Source: an uncultured Colwellia sp. | GTDB taxonomy: Bacteria; Pseudomonadota; Gammaproteobacteria; Enterobacterales; Alteromonadaceae | Direction: 5' to 3' | Length of the DNA: 64,000 nucleotides | Assembly: GCA_913063325.1 (NCBI GenBank) | Contig: CAJXYE010000010.1 | Span: 36,308 to 100,307 of the forward strand | In this document: positions 28,525 to 39,147 of the stretch, piece after piece | How the letters are laid out: the number at the start of each line of letters is the position of its first letter | Numbering within the stretch: position 1 is the stretch's first letter | Made by a program: the position numbers and the translations under genes | The notes under the pieces: model-generated | What the model was told of the DNA's origin: nothing | Databases searched by the model: none | The model's input: the letters and a program-made list of their open reading frames with translations, nothing else

Positions 28525-29488
28525 CTTCTGGAATATATGGGTTTGGGTTCTTACCCTTGGCTCTCTAGTAGGTTGTTTTTTACTACTACGTATGTGCTTA
28601 AAGAACTTTGCAGGCGTTGAAGAAGGCGAATCAATGGGTCATACCTTTGATGGCATTGAAGAGTTAAACAATCCTTTACCTAAATGGTGGAGTACGTTTT
28701 TCTTAGTTACTATCGTTTGGGCATTTGGTTATATAGCCCTTTATGGCTTAGGTAGCTGGACTGGTGCTTTAGGCTGGAAAAGTTCTAACCAAGGTATTCT
28801 CAATCTCGCGGAATCTAAAGCTAAAACTTTAGAGTACTTAGAAAAAGACTCTGGTGTGCTAGTTCAATATGACCGTGAAGTTGCTGCTGCTGATGCTAAA
28901 TTTGGTCCTATCTTTGAAGCATACGCTGCGCGTAGCATTGAAGATTTAGCGACTGATGAGGAAGCATTAAAAGTGGGCCAACGTCTGTTTATTCAGAACT
29001 GTTCACAGTGTCACGGCTCTGATGCTCACGGTACTACTGGCTTCCCTAACCTAGCTGATAAAGACTGGTTATATGGCGGCAGTCCTGAAGCAATTAAAGC
29101 AACTATTATGAATGGTCGTATTGCCTCTGGCATGATGGCTTGGGAAGGCGCTTTAGGCGGCGACCAAGGTGTTAAAGAAGTTGCTGCATACGTGATTAGC
29201 TTAAGTGGTCGTTCAGTTGACCCTGACTTAGCAAAAGCAGGTAAAGGTAAGTTTGCTTTATGTGCTGGTTGTCATGGTTCTGAAGGTCAAGGTAGCTTAG
29301 CATTAGGTCTACCTATGGGTGCGCCAAACCTAACTGATAACATTTGGTTATATGGCGGTTCAAAACGTGCAATTGAAGAGTCTATTCGCAATGGTCGTGC
29401 AGGTGTTATGCCGCCATGGAAAGATATTCTTGGTGAAGAAAAAGTTCACCTAATTAGTTCTTATGTTTACAGTCTTTCTCAAGATTAA
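28517..29488 (+). CDS. ccoP: cbb3-type cytochrome c oxidase diheme subunit III
   Basis: Two CXXCH motifs (CSQCHG, CAGCHG). Start MSNFWN at 28517, internal to ORF 28346..29488; 8-bp overlap with ccoQ. Confidence 0.93.
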   Translation: MSNFWNIWVWVLTLGSLVGCFLLLRMCLKNFAGVEEGESMGHTFDGIEELNNPLPKWWSTFFLVTIVWAFGYIALYGLGSWTGALGWKSSNQGILNLAESKAKTLEYLEKDSGVLVQYDREVAAADAKFGPIFEAYAARSIEDLATDEEALKVGQRLFIQNCSQCHGSDAHGTTGFPNLADKDWLYGGSPEAIKATIMNGRIASGMMAWEGALGGDQGVKEVAAYVISLSGRSVDPDLAKAGKGKFALCAGCHGSEGQGSLALGLPMGAPNLTDNIWLYGGSKRAIEESIRNGRAGVMPPWKDILGEEKVHLISSYVYSLSQD

Positions 29489-29520
29489 CTTATAGTGCTG
29501 CGCGGTTAAAACCCCGCCTA

Positions 29521-29560
29521 CAAAAAGCCCTTGTTACACTTTGTAACCAAGGGTTTTTTT
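29521..29560 (+). terminator. Rho-independent terminator after ccoP
   Basis: aagcccttgttacactttgtaaccaagggttttttt. Confidence 0.8.
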
Positions 29561-29648
29561 ATGTCTGTTTAGCCGGTAGAAAACTAGCTGCCTCTTCATA
29601 AAAAAGGTATAATCCTGCCCCATATTCTACTGTTAACGTAAGCAATTT

Positions 29649-30143
29649 ATGAAAACTTCATGGTACCGCGAGCCTTGGGCTTGGTTTGTTTTTTCTCTTC
29701 CTGTCATCTCCATGGTAGTTGGTATTACCTACTACAATATTGCTAATAATAATGCCGATAGCATGGTCGTTGGCGATTATTATAAAAAAGGCAAATATAT
29801 TAATTTTGAAGTGGGTAAAGTAAAGCTGGCCCAAAAGTTGGGCATGCGCTTCGCACTTCAGTTAAAAGGTAATGAATTAATCATAAAGCCAACGGGTATT
29901 GAAAAAATATTCCCATTACTTAATATTAATTTTTTCCACCCAACCATAGAAGAACGAGATTTTTACTTATCAATGACTCCTGACGGCAATGGCCATTTTA
30001 GGCACAAATTTGATAAAGAGGTCACGGGGAAATGGAAGGTAACCTTAAGTTCTTTTGAAAATACCTGGAAAATACAAGACACTGTTAATTTACCGCAAAG
30101 TGACTTTATTGACCTCATTCCAGATCCAACCAAAGTGCAATAA
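29649..30143 (+). CDS. ccoH: FixH/CcoH family protein
   Basis: WYREPWAWFVFSLPVISMVVGITYY...VVGDYYKKGKYIN. Confidence 0.85.
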   Translation: MKTSWYREPWAWFVFSLPVISMVVGITYYNIANNNADSMVVGDYYKKGKYINFEVGKVKLAQKLGMRFALQLKGNELIIKPTGIEKIFPLLNINFFHPTIEERDFYLSMTPDGNGHFRHKFDKEVTGKWKVTLSSFENTWKIQDTVNLPQSDFIDLIPDPTKVQ

Positions 30144-30228
30144 GTTAAATAGTATTAAACCGTTTTATCACGATAGTGAAGACCCTAACATTCTCTATCG
30201 TGTCCCCAAAGTTAATAAGAAATAAGCC

Positions 30229-32700
30229 ATGACCGCCAAATGTTTTCACTGTAATGAAGTTGTTCCTACTGGCATTAACCTTTGTGTTGAAATTAGTCAG
30301 ATTCAGCAAGCTATGTGTTGTATTGGCTGCCAAGCTGTGGCTCAAACTATTGTTGATAATGGGCTAACTCAATATTATTCGGTAAGAACTGAACCTGCAA
30401 ACAAAGGTCAATCGTTAGTACCTGAGCAATTACAAAAAAATAAATTACTTGATGAAGCTGTCTTGCAGAGTGAGTTTGTTTTTCAAAGTGACAGTCAGGA
30501 TGATGCTCAAGGCAAGAGTTATAAAGAAGCCATATTAACTATCGATGGCATAAGCTGTGCCGCTTGTGCTTGGCTTATTGAAATGCAGCTAGTTAAACTT
30601 AAAGGTTTAGACAATATTAATGTTAATGCCTCGAGCCAAAGAGCGACAGTTAAATGGCAAGATAGTGAGATAAAGCTAAGCGATATTTTACTCGCTATCG
30701 AAAATATTGGTTATCAAGCCCTACCTTTTAAAGCCAATGAAGCAGAGTTAATCAATAAAAAACAAAGCAAAGCCTTTATCAAACGCCTTGGTATCAGCGG
30801 CATTTTAATGATGCAAATAATGATGATTGCCTTTGGCCTTTATTTTGGTGCCTTCTCTGACATGGCTGAGCACAATAAAGTATACCTTCGCTGGGTTAGC
30901 TTTATTTTGGCAATTCCTATCATTTTTTATGGTGCTCAGCCGTTTTATATTGGTGCGATAAAAGCGATAAAAGCTAAACGTTTATCGATGGATGTCCCTG
31001 TATCTATTGCCATTATTTTAGCCTTTAGTGCTAGCGCTTGGGCAACGGTTACTCAACAAGGTGAAGTCTATTTTGAGTCCGTATCCATGTTCACCTTCTT
31101 ACTGCTCATTGGTAAATTTTTAGAGTTTAGAGCGCGTTCACGTGCTGCTCAAGTCTCCGCTAACTTATTAAAGTTAATGCCGATGACAGCAACTAAGATA
31201 ATTGCCACTAGCGATACCATCAGCGAAAAGTCACAATCTCAAGAAGTATTGGTTGCTGCTAAACTACTCATTCAAGGTGATATCGTTCTTATTAAACCCG
31301 GCGAGGTTGTACCTGCAGACGGTGTGATCACTTCAGGACATAGTCAATTAAATGAAGCCATGTTATCAGGTGAGCAATTACCCATTAGCAAAACAGTAAA
31401 CGACAAGGTTTTCGCCGGTACCATTAATGGTGATGGTAATATTACCGTACTGGTCAAACAAGCCTCAAGCCAATCATTTTTGAGCCAGCTCATTCGTTTA
31501 AGCGAACAATCTCAAGCACACAAACCCAAAATGGCCAAATTATCAGATAAAATAGCGCAATACTTTGTTGCCCTTATTCTATTGACCTCGATTGCTACTG
31601 CAATTTATTGGCAACAACATATGCCAGAGGAAGCTTTTTGGATAACCCTTTCCGTTTTAGTCGCTACCTGCCCTTGCGCACTTTCATTAGCAACCCCTAC
31701 CGCCTTAACGTGTGCAACCACACGTTTAAACAAAGCGGGCATAATGATCAAAGGCGGTCATGTGATGGAAACTATGCCGAAAATAAACTGCTTTGCTTTT
31801 GACAAAACGGGTACGTTAACCACTGGCGAGTTTACCATTGACAGGATTGAATTAGCTCACAACAATGCAGACTATAAGCAAACACAAATACTTGCCATTG
31901 CTGCAGCATTAGAAGCGCACTCTGAGCACCCTATCGCTAAACCTTTTAGTGAGTATAGAAACTACAGTTTGACAGCTGATCACGTTAAAGTGCATTCAGG
32001 CCAAGGAGTCACTGGCACGGTAAACAATATCGATTATGCTATTGGTAAATATGCTTGGTTAGCAAAAAACATCTCTTGCGGTGATGCACAGACTCAGTCA
32101 TTTAACTCTGATGTAAGCGGTGCCAGCTGTATCTTAGTGGCCAATGGACAAATTATTGCAGCCTTTTATCTTATTGATAAGATTCGTGAGGACGCTTTTG
32201 AAGCGGTATCGACTCTCAATAAGCAGCATAAAACGCTATTATTATCTGGTGACAGTCAAATAGCTTGCGACACTATTAAGCAAAAACTTCCCGTAAATTC
32301 GGCGCTTGGTGGCCTGAGTGCTCAAGATAAAATGCAACAAATTAAAGACGCCCAAACACAGGGTTATAATGTCGCTATGACAGGTGATGGTGTTAACGAT
32401 TCGCCGGTCTTGGGTACTGCTCATGTTTCCATCGCTATGGGTTGTGGCGCTGATATCACTAAAAGTGGTGCTGATGTAATTTTACTCAACAATAAACTGA
32501 GCAGCATAAATACCTTGATCAATGTTTCACATAGAACTCGTCGAATAATTTTTCAAAATTACTTATGGGCTTTTGGTTATAATGCTATTGTATTACCATT
32601 AGCTGTGGCTGGTTATATAACACCTTACATGGCTGTTATTGGCATGTCGGCCAGCTCTATTTTAGTTATTACCAATTCGTTACGTTTACTTAAAAAGTAA
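30229..32700 (+). CDS. ccoI: Copper-translocating P-type ATPase CcoI/FixI
   Basis: N-terminal HMA GISCAACAW, CPCALSLATPTALT, DKTGTLTTGEF, TGDGVNDSPVL. Confidence 0.93.
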   Translation: MTAKCFHCNEVVPTGINLCVEISQIQQAMCCIGCQAVAQTIVDNGLTQYYSVRTEPANKGQSLVPEQLQKNKLLDEAVLQSEFVFQSDSQDDAQGKSYKEAILTIDGISCAACAWLIEMQLVKLKGLDNINVNASSQRATVKWQDSEIKLSDILLAIENIGYQALPFKANEAELINKKQSKAFIKRLGISGILMMQIMMIAFGLYFGAFSDMAEHNKVYLRWVSFILAIPIIFYGAQPFYIGAIKAIKAKRLSMDVPVSIAIILAFSASAWATVTQQGEVYFESVSMFTFLLLIGKFLEFRARSRAAQVSANLLKLMPMTATKIIATSDTISEKSQSQEVLVAAKLLIQGDIVLIKPGEVVPADGVITSGHSQLNEAMLSGEQLPISKTVNDKVFAGTINGDGNITVLVKQASSQSFLSQLIRLSEQSQAHKPKMAKLSDKIAQYFVALILLTSIATAIYWQQHMPEEAFWITLSVLVATCPCALSLATPTALTCATTRLNKAGIMIKGGHVMETMPKINCFAFDKTGTLTTGEFTIDRIELAHNNADYKQTQILAIAAALEAHSEHPIAKPFSEYRNYSLTADHVKVHSGQGVTGTVNNIDYAIGKYAWLAKNISCGDAQTQSFNSDVSGASCILVANGQIIAAFYLIDKIREDAFEAVSTLNKQHKTLLLSGDSQIACDTIKQKLPVNSALGGLSAQDKMQQIKDAQTQGYNVAMTGDGVNDSPVLGTAHVSIAMGCGADITKSGADVILLNNKLSSINTLINVSHRTRRIIFQNYLWAFGYNAIVLPLAVAGYITPYMAVIGMSASSILVITNSLRLLKK

Positions 32701-32719
32701 AGATAATCGTGAGCCAAGT

Positions 32720-32932
32720 ATGAGTATTATATATATTTTAATTCCTGTCGCCGTTTTGTTAACGGCTTTGGGTATTTACCTCTTTTTTTGGGCTGTTCGA
32801 ACGGAACAGTTTGAGGACCTTGAAAAACAAGGAATGAGTATCCTTTTTGATGATGATCAACAACAAATCATCACTAGTGAAAAAAAAGAGGATGAAGTAG
32901 AAAACACTAAAAAAAGCTCAGATAAGCAATGA
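32720..32932 (+). CDS. ccoS: cbb3 oxidase maturation protein CcoS
   Basis: IIYILIPVAVLLTALGIYLFFWAVRTEQFEDLEKQGMSILFDDD. Confidence 0.92.
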   Translation: MSIIYILIPVAVLLTALGIYLFFWAVRTEQFEDLEKQGMSILFDDDQQQIITSEKKEDEVENTKKSSDKQ

Positions 32933-33678
32933 GTTTAGATCTATTCTCTGCTTTTATCATAGGTTTACTTGGCTCTGGTCATTGCTTAGCCATGTGTGGC
33001 GGTATTACCACTATGCTAACGTCTGCTATTGATAACCCTGCTAATCCAAAAACATCTAAAGTAAGCGCCCACGGTGACATAGCGGTATCGGTAAACACGC
33101 AACAGTCAAGCTGCTCTGCACCGACCTCACGTTTAAATTTGGTACTATTTTATCATATTGGACGTATTGCTAGTTATTGTTTAATTGGTGCTATTGTTGG
33201 TTTCACTGGCTCTATTGCCGCTAAAAATGTTGGCTTGCCTATTGCTGGATTACGTTTAGTTGCTGCAGTTTTTCTCATTCTACTTGGTTTATATATTGGC
33301 CAATGGCTTTTATGGTTAAACCGAATAGAAACCTTAGGCAAGGGCTTATGGGGCTATTTGTCACCTATGGCTAAACATGTCATCCCTGTAAATAACAGCC
33401 GAAAAGCGCTTGGCTTAGGCGCTCTATGGGGCTGGTTACCTTGTGGATTGGTATATTCAACCCTAACTTGGGCACTTGCTAGTGGCAGTAGCTTAACTGG
33501 CGCGACTATCATGTTATTTTTCGGTTTAGGTACTTTACCCGCCTTAGTTGCACTCTCATTAGGTATCGGTAGCATAAAAAAACTACTCGTCAATGCCATT
33601 TTTAGAAAAATCATGGCGATTTCACTTATTAGCTATGGTATCTACAGTTTTATTGTTGCATATCAACTAACGTTCTAA
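32929..33678 (+). CDS. Sulfite exporter TauE/SafE family-like membrane protein (cco locus associated)
   Basis: FIIGLLGSGHCLAMCGGI...ALWGWLPCGLVYSTLTWALASGS; 4-bp overlap with ccoS. Confidence 0.85.
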   Translation: MSLDLFSAFIIGLLGSGHCLAMCGGITTMLTSAIDNPANPKTSKVSAHGDIAVSVNTQQSSCSAPTSRLNLVLFYHIGRIASYCLIGAIVGFTGSIAAKNVGLPIAGLRLVAAVFLILLGLYIGQWLLWLNRIETLGKGLWGYLSPMAKHVIPVNNSRKALGLGALWGWLPCGLVYSTLTWALASGSSLTGATIMLFFGLGTLPALVALSLGIGSIKKLLVNAIFRKIMAISLISYGIYSFIVAYQLTF

Positions 33679-33720
33679 TAACATATACTTGCCCTAAAGT
33701 TAGCATAAATAGCTACGTCA

Positions 33721-34452
33721 TTGAGTAATACCATGCCAAATAAAAATTGTCCTACAACTCAACATATTAACTGTCAAAATTGCAGTATTAGTGAGTTATG
33801 TTTACCTTTTTCTTTGAGTAACAAAGAACTAGATTCTCTTGACGACATTATTGATCGAAAACGTCCAATTCATAAAGGTGACAAGATTTTTTCTGATGGT
33901 CAAGAATTACATGCTTTATTTGCTATACGTTCAGGTACCTTTAAAACCTTTACTGTAAATGAACAAGGTGAAGAGCAAATAACCGGCTTTCATTTAGCAG
34001 GCGATTTACTTGGTTTTGATGCCATTGCAGAAAGTGAACACCCTAGCTTTGCTCAGGCACTTGAAACCTCAATGGTTTGTGAAATTCCCTATGATAATTT
34101 AGATCAATTATCCAATACCATGCCTAAACTTAAAAAGCAGGTATTGCGTTTAATGAGTCACGAAATTAAAACTGACCAAGAAATGCTGACACTGCTTAAT
34201 AGAAAAAATGCTGAGCAACGTGTTGCTACGTTCATCGTCAGTTTAAGTGAGCGTTACCATGCCCGAGGTTTATCTGCGACTGAGTTTCGTTTAACCATGA
34301 CGCGTAGTGATATTGGTAATTATATTGGCTTAACTGTTGAAACAATTAGCCGTTTATTAAATCGCTTCCACAAAAGTGGCTTAATTAAAGTTGATGGTAA
34401 ATTAATTTCGATTATTGATATCGACAAGCTTTGCGATACCGCTGCCCTATAA
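33721..34452 (+). CDS. fnr: FNR/EtrA-type anaerobic regulator
   Basis: C-X2-C-X5-C ([11 protein letters not shown]), [41 protein letters not shown]. Confidence 0.92.
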   Translation: MSNTMPNKNCPTTQHINCQNCSISELCLPFSLSNKELDSLDDIIDRKRPIHKGDKIFSDGQELHALFAIRSGTFKTFTVNEQGEEQITGFHLAGDLLGFDAIAESEHPSFAQALETSMVCEIPYDNLDQLSNTMPKLKKQVLRLMSHEIKTDQEMLTLLNRKNAEQRVATFIVSLSERYHARGLSATEFRLTMTRSDIGNYIGLTVETISRLLNRFHKSGLIKVDGKLISIIDIDKLCDTAAL

Positions 34453-34594
34453 CCCCTACAGCCTTATTGTTATTGGTTTTCATTGTCATTGCTCAATGAA
34501 AAACCAATAACAAACTTGATTTAAAACAAGCATTAATCTGTCAACTTTGCTATAAATAACTTATCTTTATTATTTTATTTTGCTAGAGGTTGCC

Positions 34595-35545
34595 ATGGAC
34601 ATGTATCAAAACATCCTCGTTGTTATTGACCCGACAACAGATGAACAAAAAGCACTTAACAGAGCCGTTGATCTCGCCACTAGAATTAATATAGCGGATC
34701 CTACACAGCAGCTACGTATTACTGCCTTTTTTAGCATTTTCGATTTTTCTTATGAAATGACCACATTTTTGTCTAGTGGCGAGCGCGATAGCATGCGGCA
34801 AATAGTGATTAGTGAAAAACAACAATGGATTGATGACATCATATCAGTGACCAATACTTCAATAAACATTGTCAGTAAAGTTGTTTGGCATAATCGTCCC
34901 TTTGAAGCGATTATCAACCAGGTCATTGAGCAAAAACATGATTTAGTGATCAAAGGTACACATCAGCACGACAAATTCAAATCAGTAGTATTCACACCAA
35001 CCGACTGGCATATTTTGAGAAAATGCCCTTGTCCGGTATTACTGGTCAAAGATCATGAATGGCCTCTACAAGGCAATATATTAGCAGCGCTTAATGTCGG
35101 TAGTGATGAGGCTGAACATCTCTCTTTAAATAAGACTATTACCAAGCAAGCTAAAAATATTGCTCAACTGATCACAGCTAATGTGCACTTAGTTAACTCT
35201 TATCCTGGTACTCCGGTAAATATTGCTATAGAAATCCCTGAGTTTGATGCCAGCGAATATAACAACGCTATGCAGGCACATCATAGAGAAGCAATGAATG
35301 AGCATGCTAATAGTTTTGATATTCCCTTAACCAATACTTATGTTGAAGAGGGTTTACCGGAAACAGTTATTGAAGAAGCGGCTTTAAAAATTGATGCTGA
35401 ATTGGTTATTTTAGGGACAGTTGGTCGTACAGGTATTTCCGCCGCGCTTATTGGTAATACAGCTGAGCATGTCATTGATTTATTAAACTGTGATGTTTTA
35501 GCATTAAAACCTGACGGTTATATATCGCCAATGGCTCACAAATGA
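34595..35545 (+). CDS. uspE: Universal stress protein E
   Basis: MDMYQNILVVIDPTTDEQKALNRAVDLA and C-terminal ELVILGTVGRTGISAALIGNTAEHVID. Confidence 0.92.
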   Translation: MDMYQNILVVIDPTTDEQKALNRAVDLATRINIADPTQQLRITAFFSIFDFSYEMTTFLSSGERDSMRQIVISEKQQWIDDIISVTNTSINIVSKVVWHNRPFEAIINQVIEQKHDLVIKGTHQHDKFKSVVFTPTDWHILRKCPCPVLLVKDHEWPLQGNILAALNVGSDEAEHLSLNKTITKQAKNIAQLITANVHLVNSYPGTPVNIAIEIPEFDASEYNNAMQAHHREAMNEHANSFDIPLTNTYVEEGLPETVIEEAALKIDAELVILGTVGRTGISAALIGNTAEHVIDLLNCDVLALKPDGYISPMAHK

Positions 35546-35589
35546 TTTAGCCCTGCTTTATGTAGTTATAAAATTTTAGCGTCACGAAT

Positions 35590-35622
35590 AAAAAAGGCAA
35601 TCGATAATCGATTGCCTTTTTT
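35590..35622. terminator. Rho-independent bidirectional terminator
   Basis: aaaaaaggcaatcgataatcgattgcctttttt, near-perfect palindrome. Confidence 0.88.
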
Positions 35623-35648
35623 ATGACTGCTGGATTAATGGTATTAAC

Positions 35649-36617
35649 CTAACTACAGTTAATCAGTTGTGTTTGAGTAAATTTGCTCAAGTTAAGATGA
35701 AATAAATTATCCGCTTTTGACAGTGAAATAGGCTCAAAACGCACGTTATCACCTTGACGACATTGTGAGAGCTTAGCGCAATCTTGCGAAATCACCGCGC
35801 CAATTTTGGCATAACCACCAATAGTTTGCCTATCATTGAGTAAAACAATGGGTTGACCATCTGCTGGTATTTGTACCGCGCCATAACATATCCCCTCAGA
35901 TAGAATACCAGTAATATCCGCCTTTATCGCTCGGCCTTGTAAACGATAGCCCATGCGATCCCAATGTTTACTGACTTGATATTCACTTGAGAAAAATAGT
36001 CTTTTCTCTATACGAGAAAAATGCTGTTGCTGATAACTCAATACTGTGTGTAATATTACTTCATTCGAATATTTTGGCTGTTCGTGCTCAGGCAACATAA
36101 GTTGTTTAAGTTTATGGCCCGCTTTAGGTGCTAATTGGCAAGGTAATACATCATTCTCGACCAGTTTGCCGCCACGAAGTCCACCTATAGCTTCTCTACA
36201 TACTGTTGAGGTGCTACCAAACATTGGCTTTATATCAAAGCCACCCGCTATAGCTAAATAACAACGTACACCGCGCTGCGTAAAGCCTAAATGAATGCTA
36301 TCGCCTGCCTTAACAAACACACTTCGCCAAAGCTCTGTGCCTTGGCCATTAATGGTCAGTGGCATAGGTGCGCCCGTAACGGCAATAACACAATCAACTT
36401 GTGCTATTAGCTGCAAGCCTCCCAAACTAATTTCGATGGCTGTTGAATTGAGCTCGTTACCACATAATCTGTTCGCCCAATAAAAGGCAAGCGGATCTGC
36501 TGGACCGCCATTAGTGAGCCCTAAATTAAAGGCACCATAACGTCCTGCATCTTGAATTAAACTCAATATGCCAGCACTGGTAACCTTAAGTCCTAACTCA
36601 TTGTCACTCTCAGTCAT
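35649..36617 (-). CDS. pxpC: 5-oxoprolinase subunit C (biotin-dependent carboxylase-like)
   Basis: LIQDAGRYGAFNLGLTNGGPADPLAFYWANRLCGN; operon context. Confidence 0.92.
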   Translation of the reverse strand: MTESDNELGLKVTSAGILSLIQDAGRYGAFNLGLTNGGPADPLAFYWANRLCGNELNSTAIEISLGGLQLIAQVDCVIAVTGAPMPLTINGQGTELWRSVFVKAGDSIHLGFTQRGVRCYLAIAGGFDIKPMFGSTSTVCREAIGGLRGGKLVENDVLPCQLAPKAGHKLKQLMLPEHEQPKYSNEVILHTVLSYQQQHFSRIEKRLFFSSEYQVSKHWDRMGYRLQGRAIKADITGILSEGICYGAVQIPADGQPIVLLNDRQTIGGYAKIGAVISQDCAKLSQCRQGDNVRFEPISLSKADNLFHLNLSKFTQTQLINCS

Positions 36618-37380
36618 TTAAACTCTCTTGATTTGGCAAATCACCACCTAACTCAAGAAACTCGAATTTAGTAATGGCAACAAACTTTACTCTATCTCCT
36701 ACTTCAATAGGCATGCTTGGCTTGGCATGTGCGTTAAACATATCAACAGGACATAAACCGATGATATTCCAACCTCCCGGAGACTGGGCTGGGTAAACAG
36801 CGGTTTGCCTATCGGCAATAGCTATAGCTCCCTTGGGTACTTTTAGTCTCGGTGTCGCTAACCTTGCCATAGCAATACGCTCATCAACCTCACCTAAATA
36901 GGCAAAACCAGGGGCAAAGCCTATAGCATAAACACGATATTCCTGTGCTTGATGTAAAGAGATAACTTGCTCAACAGTTAACTTAGCGTGTTTGGCAATG
37001 CGCGCTAAATCAACTCCTGATTCAAGTGAATAATAGGCAGGTAACTCAACTAATCGACCTTGCTTGCTACTTGCACTGTCACATTGTTTCAAAACCTTTT
37101 TTAGCTTATTGCGTAAATGGTGGTGATCTATTTCAAGTAAATTAAATACCACTAAAATTGAGGCATAAGACGGAATGAGATCAATGATCTCAATGGTGAA
37201 ATGTCTACGTATAAGCTGAACCGCTTGGTAAACATTATTGCTAATGTTAGGAGATATTTCAGCGGTAATTACCGAAGTTGTCTGCTCATTCGAATAATTT
37301 TTATTTGAAGTAAAATAAAGCATCAAAGCATTTTCACCGGCAACTTCAAGACGTATAGTCTCATTTATGCGGGCTGTCAT
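36610..37380 (-). CDS. pxpB: 5-oxoprolinase subunit B
   Basis: VYAIGFAPGFAYLGEVDERIAMARLATPRLKVPKGAIAIADRQTAVYPAQSPGGWNIIG. Confidence 0.93.
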   Translation of the reverse strand: MTARINETIRLEVAGENALMLYFTSNKNYSNEQTTSVITAEISPNISNNVYQAVQLIRRHFTIEIIDLIPSYASILVVFNLLEIDHHHLRNKLKKVLKQCDSASSKQGRLVELPAYYSLESGVDLARIAKHAKLTVEQVISLHQAQEYRVYAIGFAPGFAYLGEVDERIAMARLATPRLKVPKGAIAIADRQTAVYPAQSPGGWNIIGLCPVDMFNAHAKPSMPIEVGDRVKFVAITKFEFLELGGDLPNQESLND

Positions 37381-38111
37381 TTGCTCAGTAAGTCTTTAAT
37401 TTCGCGCATAGCCTGCACACCTGCAATATTATCACCATGAACACATAAACTATCTACGCTCAGCTTAAGTACCTTGCCTGAGATAGTAGTAATGCTTCCT
37501 TGTGTCGATAATTGCTTAACCTGGTTGAGCATGGCTTCTTTATTTAACACAGCCCCCTGTTGGCTACGAGCTAGTAGTCTACCTTCATCGTCATAACAGC
37601 GATCGGCAAAAGCTTCACTATAAATAGTAATGCCTACTTTTTTTGCCTGAGCTTTATAATCGTCTATATCTGCTGTTGCTTGTAACATCAAAGCAAGTTT
37701 TTTAGGATATTGCGAAATAGCAGTTAAAATAGCGTCAAACACTTCAGGTTTACGCATCATGTCGTTATACAGTGCGCCATGAGGTTTTACATAATCTAGT
37801 GATATCCCTTGAACATTCGCCATACCATCAAGTGCTGCCACCTGATAATGGATTAGCGCTATGATCTCTTCTGACGTGCAATTTATTGAGCGACGGCCAA
37901 AGCCGACTAAATCGGGATAACTAGGATGCGCGCCAATGCTCACCTTATATTGTTTAGCTAATGCCAGCGTTTTTTGCATCACTAAAGCATCACCAGCATG
38001 AAAACCGCAGGCAATATTTGCTTGGTCAATATGAGGCATCACTTCATCATCAAGTCCCATGGTCCAAGCACCAAAACTCTCACCTAAATCACAGTTCAAT
38101 TTCATCGTCAT
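37377..38111 (-). CDS. pxpA: 5-oxoprolinase subunit A (LamB/YcsF family)
   Basis: LNCDLGESFGAWTMGLDDEVMPHIDQANIACGFHAGD...VKPHGALYND. Confidence 0.95.
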   Translation of the reverse strand: MTMKLNCDLGESFGAWTMGLDDEVMPHIDQANIACGFHAGDALVMQKTLALAKQYKVSIGAHPSYPDLVGFGRRSINCTSEEIIALIHYQVAALDGMANVQGISLDYVKPHGALYNDMMRKPEVFDAILTAISQYPKKLALMLQATADIDDYKAQAKKVGITIYSEAFADRCYDDEGRLLARSQQGAVLNKEAMLNQVKQLSTQGSITTISGKVLKLSVDSLCVHGDNIAGVQAMREIKDLLSK

Positions 38112-38279
38112 CTTAATCGCTTGTGTCTTCTTTAATAAATTATTATATACCCAAAGCTAGTGGTTAAAACAGTGACTTATCAAGCTGAAGGGGAAATAGA
38201 GGCGTTATAAATACAAAAGCCGACAAGTGTTTCCACAAGTCGGCTTAAATGATGTAGCTCAATAAGTTAATTTGTTCAG

Positions 38280-39122
38280 CTAAACCTTAACGCCTAATTC
38301 GCGTAACCGCTCTAGTAAGTAACTCGCTTGAGTATGTTTGTCTGATAACACAACTTCACTGCGAGGATGTAAGAATAACGGCAGTGAAATACGAGACTTA
38401 TCGCTTCCCTTACCTGTAGGGTTGATAACTCGATGACTGGTCGATGGAAAATACCCCCCCGATGCTTCTTGTAACATATCACCAATGTTAATAATCAAGT
38501 TACCAAAATCAGATGGTACATCAATCCATTCGCCATTTTGACGTTGAACTTGTAAGCCAGGTTCATTGGCTGCGGGTAAAATCGTTAATAAATTAATATC
38601 TTCATGCGCAGCTGCTCTCACGGCTCCCGCTTCTTCATCACCGGTAAGCGGTGGATAATGTAATATGCGTAACAAGGTATTTGGCGTATCTTTAATCATA
38701 TTAGATAACGCTTCTGAATATTTATCAGCAACGTCAGCTGGACTATATTCTTCTACCCAATCAAGTAACTCCGATGCTAACTCAGAGGCTAACCGGTAAT
38801 ACTCTAGGATTTCATCATTGAGTTGTTTAGGAATACGGCCCCAAGGGTAAACATGGAAATATTCTTTTATATCTTTTTTACTATGACCTTTTGCCGTTTC
38901 AGAGATATCAGGAGAGAAATAACCATCTTGCTTAACGGGATCAAAAGCAAAGCTATGTTTTTCTTCACTTAAGAAAAATGCTTGCCAGTTTTTGTAAATA
39001 GACTCAACTAGACTCTGTTTGATTGGGTGATTGATAAGCACGCCAAAACCAGTTTCATGTAAACTTTTAACAAATTTTTCTGCCGCGCCTTTGGCTGTGT
39101 AATCGACAACTTGTACTTGCAT
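38280..39122 (-). CDS. 2-oxoglutarate/Fe(II)-dependent (isopenicillin N synthase-like) oxygenase
   Basis: AAHEDINLLTILPAANEPGLQVQ...LIINIGDMLQEASGGYFPSTSHRV...RISLPLFLHP. Confidence 0.88.
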   Translation of the reverse strand: MQVQVVDYTAKGAAEKFVKSLHETGFGVLINHPIKQSLVESIYKNWQAFFLSEEKHSFAFDPVKQDGYFSPDISETAKGHSKKDIKEYFHVYPWGRIPKQLNDEILEYYRLASELASELLDWVEEYSPADVADKYSEALSNMIKDTPNTLLRILHYPPLTGDEEAGAVRAAAHEDINLLTILPAANEPGLQVQRQNGEWIDVPSDFGNLIINIGDMLQEASGGYFPSTSHRVINPTGKGSDKSRISLPLFLHPRSEVVLSDKHTQASYLLERLRELGVKV

Positions 39123-39147
39123 AATTTTACTTCTCTTTAGTCATAAT

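Noticed and set aside
34469-34529. Imperfect FNR-like site TTGATttaaAACAA (34516-34529) and hairpin before uspE
   Set aside because: Second half-site is only 4/5 matched; the hairpin (34469-34511) may be a terminator without a good T-tract. Not strong enough to list as a site.
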